NCBI GenBank assembly: GCA_003219925.1 | Contig: QHQU01000066.1 | Coordinates: 1-11,078 of the forward strand | Reading direction: 5' to 3' | DNA length: 11,078 nucleotides | Origin: Verrucomicrobiota bacterium | GTDB lineage: Bacteria; Verrucomicrobiota; Verrucomicrobiia; Chthoniobacterales; UBA10450 | Shown: positions 6,545-11,078 of the stretch, in pieces | How positions within the stretch are numbered: position 1 is the first letter of the stretch | How the letters are laid out: each line of letters begins with the position of its first letter | Made by a program: the position numbers and the translations under genes | Notes under the pieces: generated by a model | The model's database searches: none | What the model saw: only the letters and a program-made list of their open reading frames with translations | What the model was told of the DNA's origin: nothing

Positions 6545-6596
6545 ACGAGAGCTCCAAAGGCAGGTAAGACGCTTGCCTCGTGCCCGAAAGGGCATT

Positions 6597-6603
6597 AAGG
6601 GGA
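6597..6603 (+). promoter_or_regulatory. Shine-Dalgarno that fixes the exbB GTG start
   Basis: AAGGGGA ends 6 nt before the GTG at 6610. The alternative in-frame GTG at 6580 lies upstream of this site and inside a small hairpin, and would add ten uncharacteristic residues. The downstream GTG is therefore the better start. This is the best ribosome binding site in the window. Confidence 0.75.
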
Positions 6604-6609
6604 ACTTTT

Positions 6610-7287
6610 GTGATCGAATACCTCCAGAAGGGCGGGCTTCTGATGTGGCCCATCCTGATTTGCAGCATCATCTCGATTGCCGTGATCGCGGAACGGCTCT
6701 TTTATCTGCATCGCGCGACCATTCACGTGGGCGAGTTCTTGAAAGGCCTGGCCAATCTGATCAAACGCCGCAATTTTGCTGAGGCCTTGCATGAATCCGC
6801 CGGGACGCCTGGACCGGTGGCGCGTGTGATTCACGCCGCAATTATCCGGCATGATCTTCCGCGATCGGAACTGCGCGAAATTGTCCAGGAAGCTGGTCAA
6901 CTTGAAGTACCCAAACTGGAACGTTTCCTCGGCGTGCTCGCCACTCTGGCCTATCTTGCGCCGCTCCTTGGCTTGCTCGGCACGGTCGCGGGAATGATTG
7001 AAGCCTTCGGCGTTATCGCGTCCAACGGCGGCTATGCCACGGTGACGGAATTGTCCGGCGGCATTTACAAAAGTTTGCTCACGACTGCGGCTGGACTCGT
7101 CGTCGCAACGCCCACCTTCGTTGCTTACAGCTATCTTTCTTCGCGCGTGAACACGCTGATGCATGACATGGAGCGCGCCGGGATTGAGATTGTGCAGATG
7201 TTGACGGAAACGGAACCGGAGAGCGGAATTATTTCCTTCCAGCCGACGGCAGAAGCCGGCCAGCGCGATTTACGCCGCGAAAAATAG
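6610..7287 (+). CDS. exbB: MotA/TolQ/ExbB-family proton channel protein
   Basis: This inner-membrane protein forms the pentameric scaffold of a proton-driven motor that works with ExbD/TolR to energise TonB or TolA. The 225-residue protein, from the GTG with a good Shine-Dalgarno, shows the family's three membrane segments: about 10-30 (LLMWPILICSIISIAVIAE), about 106-133 and about 155-177. Signature stretches are YLAPLLGLLGTVAGMIEAF at 115-133 and GGIYKSLLTTAAGLVVATP at 150-168. The large cytoplasmic domain lies between the first two segments. The next gene starts 7 bp downstream and encodes the ExbD/TolR partner, and a TonB-like gene follows, so ExbB is preferred over TolQ. No TolA, TolB or Pal is present. 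Flagellar MotA is unlikely at this length and in this context. Confidence 0.93.
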   Translation: MIEYLQKGGLLMWPILICSIISIAVIAERLFYLHRATIHVGEFLKGLANLIKRRNFAEALHESAGTPGPVARVIHAAIIRHDLPRSELREIVQEAGQLEVPKLERFLGVLATLAYLAPLLGLLGTVAGMIEAFGVIASNGGYATVTELSGGIYKSLLTTAAGLVVATPTFVAYSYLSSRVNTLMHDMERAGIEIVQMLTETEPESGIISFQPTAEAGQRDLRREK

Positions 7288-7294
7288 CGCGGGG

Positions 7295-7693
7295 ATGAAA
7301 TTGGTCCGGACGACCCAATATCAGTTCGGGTGGTTGATCATCTTCCCACTGCTCGACGTGGTGTTTCTAATGATTTTTTTCCTGCTCCTCAGTTCCAATT
7401 TTGTCTTGCAGCCAGGAATTTCAGTCAACGTCCCGTTCTCGAAATTCATGTTGGCGCCACAGATGAAGTACCAGATCGTCAGTATCACCAGCGGAGGGAC
7501 AGTTTATTTTCGCGATCAAAAAATCTCTATCGATGAACTCGGGTCCCAGCTCGATCTCGCGCGCAAAGAGGGCCGTTCCATCATCATCAAAGCCGATCGC
7601 TACACACCTTATGAGACGGTGATTCGGGTGGCCAATGTCGCTCTTGAGCACGGCGTGCCTTCGGTTGCGCTCGCCACCACTCCGCCTAAGTGA
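7295..7693 (+). CDS. exbD: ExbD/TolR-family biopolymer transport protein
   Basis: ExbD is the peptidoglycan-facing partner of ExbB and carries the proton-accepting aspartate of the motor. The 132-residue product has one membrane helix at about 12-33 with PLLDVVFLMIFFLL at 18-31. D21 matches the essential membrane aspartate of the family (D25 in E. coli ExbD). The periplasmic domain at about 45-130 shows the usual beta-strand pattern and ends in IIIKADRYTPYETVIRVANVALEHGVPSVALAT (95-127), typical of ExbD/TolR. It starts 7 bp after the ExbB stop; the G-rich stretch just before the ATG is a weak ribosome site. Its stop overlaps the next gene's GTG start in a GTGA, suggesting translational coupling. 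ExbD and TolR cannot be separated by sequence here; context favours ExbD. Confidence 0.93.
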   Translation: MKLVRTTQYQFGWLIIFPLLDVVFLMIFFLLLSSNFVLQPGISVNVPFSKFMLAPQMKYQIVSITSGGTVYFRDQKISIDELGSQLDLARKEGRSIIIKADRYTPYETVIRVANVALEHGVPSVALATTPPK

Positions 7694-8478
7694 ACGCCTC
7701 CGCCGTCGCGCCACTTGTTTTCAGTTGGGACCCGCCGCGCAAACGCCGCCGCGCCTTAATCGTGTTCCTGATTCTCTCAGTCGCCTTGCACGCGCTTTGT
7801 TTCTACATCTTCCAAATTGTGTACCCACCCACCATCGCGCTGATGCCGCCGCCGGCGCGGGTAACACTGATTTCGCCGGATGACCCGGAATCGCTCGCTC
7901 TCTTGCGTTGGGTGGAAGCGGAAGATCCCGCGCTCACTACCACAACACAGCGACTACCGGAGGCAAAATCTCTTGTTTTGCCGCCAATTCAGCATCGCCC
8001 TTCTTACGCCAGTCATCAGCCAAAATTAAAAACACTTCCTCCACTGACGCCCGATCTCAGTATTCCAAGCTCGGCCGCAACCGGGCCGGTTCGCCTTCCG
8101 CGAGTGAAAGCGAATGCCAACGCACCCGGGCTGGCGCGCAAAACGACGGCGAATTTTGCCGATCTACCTGCCACATTGGGCGATCCAGTTTTCGCCGATT
8201 TCAAATTTCGGCTCACCCGCCCTGATGCACCGGCGAACGCCCGCTTCCGCGTTGCAATCGATGAGCATGGCGCGATTCGCTTTTGCTTTTTGATCGAATC
8301 TTCGGGCGATCCGGCGCTCGATGAGCAGGCCCGGAATTTTCTTCAGCTCTGCCGGCTTAAGACAAAAGAAAATTCGCCCGTGACTAATGGAAGCGCGCTT
8401 TTCTGGACGACTGCGACCATTCTTTGGGGTAACGATTTCGTCCCCACCTCGAGCCCCTCCCCCAATCCATCGCCGTGA
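7690..8478 (+). CDS. tonB: TonB-like energy transducer with C-terminal TonB domain
   Basis: This inner-membrane-anchored periplasmic protein would link the ExbBD motor to outer-membrane receptors. The 262-residue product starts with GTG in a GTGA overlap with exbD. It has a basic N-terminus (RKRRR at 17-21), one membrane segment at about 22-45 containing S30 and H34 with the SxxxH spacing conserved in TonB anchors, then a long Pro/Ala/Thr-rich spacer (about 50-165). The C-terminal domain (about 168-250) reads ARFRVAIDEHGAIRFCFLIESSGDPALDEQARNFLQL at 184-220, a clear TonB-type pattern (V-D--G-I---- ---SSG---LD--A). The spacer lacks the Pro-Lys/Pro-Glu repeats of E. coli TonB, and no receptor gene is nearby, so the transported ligand is unknown. 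A TolA-like role is possible but less likely. The stop overlaps the next gene's GTG. Confidence 0.82.
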   Translation: MNASAVAPLVFSWDPPRKRRRALIVFLILSVALHALCFYIFQIVYPPTIALMPPPARVTLISPDDPESLALLRWVEAEDPALTTTTQRLPEAKSLVLPPIQHRPSYASHQPKLKTLPPLTPDLSIPSSAATGPVRLPRVKANANAPGLARKTTANFADLPATLGDPVFADFKFRLTRPDAPANARFRVAIDEHGAIRFCFLIESSGDPALDEQARNFLQLCRLKTKENSPVTNGSALFWTTATILWGNDFVPTSSPSPNPSP

Positions 8479-8714
8479 TTCGCGTCACTCTGGCCGCGTT
8501 GGTCACGATTTATCTGCTGGTTTTTCTTGCGGCAGTTTTCCTTGTCTGGTTAAGTAGTGAATGGAACCGGAGGCGACGCGAACGAAAAGCTTTTCGCTTC
8601 CGGCTGCGGTGTGTCATTTGCGGCTTCGAGTTCGAAGATCGCACCGATGCCTTGCTCCCACGCTGCCCGCGGTGCGGGAGTTTGAACGAACGATTTAAAT
8701 TCGAACGTATTTGA
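8475..8714 (+). CDS. Small membrane-anchored zinc-ribbon protein
   Basis: I do not recognise a named family. The 79-residue product begins with GTG, overlapping the TonB-like stop in a GTGA, so it is probably translated by coupling. It has one hydrophobic segment at about 5-26, a strongly basic stretch (NRRRRERKAFRFRLR at 31-45) and a rubredoxin/zinc-ribbon-like motif with C46-x2-C49 and C64-x2-C67 (CVIC and CPRC). By the positive-inside rule the ribbon should be cytoplasmic. All four metal ligands are intact. It is the last of the four tightly linked Ton-cluster genes and lies 7 bp before the GuaB3-type gene. A role in assembling or regulating the ExbBD-TonB motor, or in sensing metal or redox, is possible but purely contextual. 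Intact cysteines and the overlap argue that this is a real gene despite its size. Confidence 0.75.
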   Translation: MIRVTLAALVTIYLLVFLAAVFLVWLSSEWNRRRRERKAFRFRLRCVICGFEFEDRTDALLPRCPRCGSLNERFKFERI

Positions 8715-8721
8715 TTTTGAT

Positions 8722-9900
8722 ATGGGAATGTGGATTGGCCGTAACCGAAAAGCCCGCGTGACTTATGGTTTCGACGAGATCGCGCTGGTCCCGGGCCGCG
8801 TCACGATCAATCCTAACGAGGTCGATACTACCTTTCGGTTGCCGCGGCGCGAGGCCGCGCCCTTGGACTTGAAAATTCCGATCCTGGCCAGCGCCATGGA
8901 TGGAGTGGTGGACGTGCGTTTTGCCGTGGAAATGAGCAAGCTCGGCGGTTTGGCAGTGCTCAATCTTGAAGGCGTCCAGACGCGCTACAAAAATCCCTCG
9001 GAAGTGCTCGAGAAAATCGTCCAGACGGACAAGAACGAAATAACTGCCCTCTTGCAAAAAATTTATCAGGAACCGGTGCAGCCGGAATTGATCGGGGCGC
9101 GGGTGCGGCAAATCAAGGATGGCGGCGCGATCGCGGCGGTGAGTTCGATTCCACAACGCGCAGCGGAATTCGGTGCCATCGCCCAGGAAGCGGGAGCCGA
9201 TGTCTTCGTCGTGCAAAGCACGGTCTCAACCGTGCAACATATTTCATCAGAATATAAATCACTCGATCTCGCGAAATTCTGTCGGGAAATGCGGATTCCC
9301 GTGATCGTTGGCAACACCGTCGGCTACGATGTGACGTTCGAGATCATGAGCTGTGGACCGGCCGCGGTTCTGGTGGGAGTCGGGCCGGGAGCAGCTTGCA
9401 CTTCGCGCGGGGTCCTCGGCCTTGGCGTGCCGCAAGTTACGGCCACCGTCGATTGCGCGGCCGCGCGCGACGCCTATTTCAAAAAAACTTCCCGCTTTGT
9501 CCCGATCATCACCGACGGCGGGATGAGCAAAGGCGGGGATGTTTGCAAGGCGTTCGCCTGCGGGGCCGACGCCGTTATGGTGGGAAGCGCCTTTGCCAAA
9601 GCCCATGAAGCGCCGGGACGCGGTTATCATTGGGGTATGGCGACTCCACATGCGAATCTCCCTCGCGGGACACGGATCAGAGTTGGCGCGACCGGGTCGT
9701 TGAAACAAATCCTGTTCGGTCCCGCCGAAGTGGACGACGGCAGCCAGAATTTGGTCGGCGCCATCACTACTTGCATGGGCAATGTGGGCGCACGCGATCT
9801 GGCCGAGTTCCAACAAACCGAAATCATCATCGCGCCTTCCATTAAAACCGAAGGCAAGCTATTCCAGACGGTGCAAAACGTAGGAATGGGAACGCGATAG
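8722..9900 (+). CDS. guaB3: GuaB3-family IMP dehydrogenase/GMP reductase-like enzyme
   Basis: This is a cytoplasmic TIM-barrel enzyme of purine nucleotide metabolism. The 392-residue protein belongs to the IMPDH/GMPR superfamily but has no CBS (Bateman) domain between barrel strands, unlike canonical IMPDH at about 490 residues. The N-terminus shows the substrate-site region (YGFDEIALVPG at 15-25, ILASAMDGVVD at 54-64). The catalytic loop is GVGPGAACTSRGVLG at 219-233 with nucleophile C226; canonical IMPDH has GPGSICTT there. The phosphate-binding part is ITDGGMSKGGDVCKAFACGADAVMVGSAFA at 263-292. These features fit the GuaB3 subgroup of actinobacteria and cyanobacteria, whose cyanobacterial member has been reported to act as a GMP reductase. 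The substrate direction here is therefore open: IMP oxidation or GMP reduction. The ATG at 8722 is followed by another in-frame ATG at 8728, and neither has a strong Shine-Dalgarno. The 7-bp spacing suggests co-transcription with the Ton genes. Confidence 0.88.
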   Translation: MGMWIGRNRKARVTYGFDEIALVPGRVTINPNEVDTTFRLPRREAAPLDLKIPILASAMDGVVDVRFAVEMSKLGGLAVLNLEGVQTRYKNPSEVLEKIVQTDKNEITALLQKIYQEPVQPELIGARVRQIKDGGAIAAVSSIPQRAAEFGAIAQEAGADVFVVQSTVSTVQHISSEYKSLDLAKFCREMRIPVIVGNTVGYDVTFEIMSCGPAAVLVGVGPGAACTSRGVLGLGVPQVTATVDCAAARDAYFKKTSRFVPIITDGGMSKGGDVCKAFACGADAVMVGSAFAKAHEAPGRGYHWGMATPHANLPRGTRIRVGATGSLKQILFGPAEVDDGSQNLVGAITTCMGNVGARDLAEFQQTEIIIAPSIKTEGKLFQTVQNVGMGTR

Positions 9901-9991
9901 GCACAGCGAGTAAATGAGTTAATGATTCAGAGATTGAATCTGTAGCCATTTGCTTCTCCATCCGTTAAATCGTTAAATCGTTAATCCTTAA
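9901..9991. other. AT-rich spacer between guaB3-like gene and fabF
   Basis: A 91-bp gap, more AT-rich than its surroundings. It contains a 6-bp hairpin (GATTCA/TGAATC, 9924-9940, loop of 5) and an 8-bp tandem repeat (9963-9985). A weak promoter candidate is TTGCTT (9950-9955), 17 bp, TTAAAT (9973-9978). No Shine-Dalgarno is evident before the fabF ATG. Confidence 0.45.
9963..9985. repeat. 8-bp tandem repeat, nearly three copies
   Basis: CGTTAAAT occurs at 9963-9970 and 9971-9978, followed by CGTTAAT lacking one A at 9979-9985. It ends 6 bp before the fabF start. It could be a slippage-prone tract or tandem binding boxes; nothing in the window shows which. Confidence 0.7.
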
Positions 9992-11078
9992 ATGAACAAC
10001 AACCGCCGCGTCGTTATCACCGGTATGGGTGCAATCACCCCCCTCGGCAACGATGTCGAGACTTTTTGGTCGAACTTGAAAAACGGCGTTAGCGGCATTC
10101 ATACAATCGAATCCTTCGACACCTCTGCTTATGATTGCCGCATCGGTGGAGAAGTGCGCGGCTTCGATCCGAAGACTGTTTTCAAGAACCCAAAGGATGT
10201 TCGGCGCACCGATCGCTTTGCCCAGCTCGCGATGGCAGCGGCGAAAATGGCGATGACCGATTCCGCCATTGAGATGGCGAACGAAAATCCAAACCGCTTT
10301 GGCGTTCTCGTCAGCAGCGGCATCGGCGGACTAAAAACGCTGGAAGATCAATACAGCATTCTGCTTTCCAAAGGTCCGAAGCGCGTTTCCGCTTTCACCA
10401 TTCCAATGCTCATCAGCAACATGGCGAGCGGGTTGATTTCGATGGAATTCGGAATGCGGGGACCGAACATGTGTATCGTCACCGCCTGCGCCACCTCGAA
10501 CAATGCCATCGGCGAATCCTGGCGCATGATCAAATTTGGTGATGCCGATGTTTTCCTCGCGGGCGGTTCCGAAGCGGCGATCATCCCCATCGGCCTTGCC
10601 GGGTTCGGCGCGATGAAGGCCTTAAGCACGCGGAACGATGACCCCGAACATGCCTCACGACCTTGGGACCGAGATCGCGACGGCTTTGTCATCGGGGAGG
10701 GAGCAGGCGTCGTTGTCGTCGAAGAACTGGAGCGCGCAAAAAAGCGCAACGCTAAGATTTATTGCGAGCTTGTCGGTTACGGCTTGAGCGCGGACGCGCA
10801 TCACATGACGGCGCCGCCACACGATGGCGGAGGAGCGGCGCACGCAATGGAACTCGCGCTCGAACACGCGCAATTGTCGGTTGATCAAGTGGATTACATT
10901 AATGCCCACGCTACTTCGACTGGTCTCGGTGATGTGGCTGAGACGCGCGCGATCAAGACTGTTTTCGGCGACCGCGCGAAAAGCGTTTCAATTAGTTCCA
11001 CCAAATCGATGACCGGCCATTTGCTGGGTGGGGCAGGTGCAGTTGAGATGGCGGCGTGCGCGCTGGCCATACGCGATA
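9992..11078 (+). CDS. fabF: Beta-ketoacyl-ACP synthase II (FabF/KAS II family), cut by window edge
   Basis: This is the cytoplasmic condensing enzyme of type II fatty-acid synthesis, elongating acyl-ACP with malonyl-ACP. From the ATG at 9992 there are 362 codons before the window ends; FabF proteins usually have about 410-415 residues, so about 50 are missing. The thiolase fold is clear: RRVVITGMGAITPLGN at 5-20, nucleophile C166 in VTACATSNNAIG (163-174), H306 in NAHATST (304-310), K338 in SSTKSMTGH, and H343 in TGHLLGGAGA. The Cys-His-His triad marks an active condensing synthase, not a chain-length-factor-type inactive homologue or a Cys-Asn-type FabH. FabB and polyketide ketosynthases are related alternatives; the compact single-domain form favours FabF. 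No acpP or other fab gene is seen upstream, where acpP often lies. A weak promoter candidate precedes it. Confidence 0.93.
   Translation, partial: MNNNRRVVITGMGAITPLGNDVETFWSNLKNGVSGIHTIESFDTSAYDCRIGGEVRGFDPKTVFKNPKDVRRTDRFAQLAMAAAKMAMTDSAIEMANENPNRFGVLVSSGIGGLKTLEDQYSILLSKGPKRVSAFTIPMLISNMASGLISMEFGMRGPNMCIVTACATSNNAIGESWRMIKFGDADVFLAGGSEAAIIPIGLAGFGAMKALSTRNDDPEHASRPWDRDRDGFVIGEGAGVVVVEELERAKKRNAKIYCELVGYGLSADAHHMTAPPHDGGGAAHAMELALEHAQLSVDQVDYINAHATSTGLGDVAETRAIKTVFGDRAKSVSISSTKSMTGHLLGGAGAVEMAACALAIRD

Larger units (their letters stand above)
6445..6609. other. Intergenic region with structured element before the ExbB gene
   Basis: This 165-bp gap holds no gene. An element at 6486-6544 has an outer inverted repeat and two internal hairpins (separate entry). 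Downstream is a small hairpin with a GAAA loop (6582-6595, TGCCC/GGGCA) just before the ribosome binding site of the next gene. The 10-mer GTAAGACGCT occurs twice, at 6441-6450 and 6564-6573, bracketing the structured part. No strong sigma70 promoter is visible. Confidence 0.55.

Noticed and set aside
6580..6609. Upstream GTG start for the ExbB protein
   Set aside because: It precedes the good Shine-Dalgarno (6597-6603), lies in a small hairpin, and adds ten residues not typical of the family.
8695..9216. A 173-codon minus-strand open frame inside the GuaB3-type gene
   Set aside because: It is antisense to a clear TIM-barrel enzyme with conserved motifs, is rich in His/Arg/Asp typical of shadow frames, and shows no family features.
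1..11078. Search by eye for CRISPR arrays, tRNA genes, rRNA and transposases
   Set aside because: No regularly spaced repeats of CRISPR type, no tRNA-like TTC-arm motif in a gap, and no transposase-like frame were found; the gaps are too short and their repeats are palindromic instead.

Overview
The window most likely comes from a Gram-negative bacterium with meso-diaminopimelate peptidoglycan, plausibly a soil-type Verrucomicrobiota member (Chthoniobacterales-like). This rests on moderate to high GC, a complete dcw-type order, a Ton energising system, a GuaB3-type enzyme, weak Shine-Dalgarno sequences and GC-rich palindromic intergenic elements. The phylum call is inference; no rRNA is present to settle it.

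The left half (1-5672, minus strand) is the start of a division and cell wall (dcw) cluster. In transcription order it reads mraZ, rsmH, an ftsL-like gene, ftsI (division transpeptidase), murE and murF (cut by the window edge). The first five genes are tightly packed: 5 bp separates mraZ and rsmH, 4-bp ATGA overlaps join rsmH/ftsL and ftsL/ftsI, and 19 bp separates ftsI and murE. Upstream of mraZ lie four GTGG boxes spaced exactly 10 bp apart, a convincing MraZ autoregulatory operator with a candidate promoter. The tight packing breaks only between murE and murF, where a 134-bp palindromic element (432-565) can fold into a cloverleaf.

The right half (5974-11078, plus strand) is transcribed divergently. 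It starts with a small secreted protein with YD-like repeats. A 165-bp structured gap follows, then a compact operon of exbB/tolQ, exbD/tolR, a tonB-like gene and a small membrane-anchored zinc-ribbon protein, the last three joined by GTGA overlaps. Next come a CBS-less IMPDH/GMP reductase family enzyme (GuaB3 type) and, after a 91-bp AT-rich spacer with an 8-bp tandem repeat, a FabF-type ketoacyl-ACP synthase running off the edge.

Functionally, the minus-strand genes make UDP-MurNAc-peptide precursors and the septal synthase. The plus-strand Ton genes couple the proton gradient to the outer membrane; the last two genes belong to purine and fatty-acid metabolism. I see no tRNA, rRNA, CRISPR array, transposase or phage gene. 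The parts that ordinary genes do not explain are the intergenic palindromic elements, the four-box operator and the zinc-ribbon protein coupled to the Ton genes.
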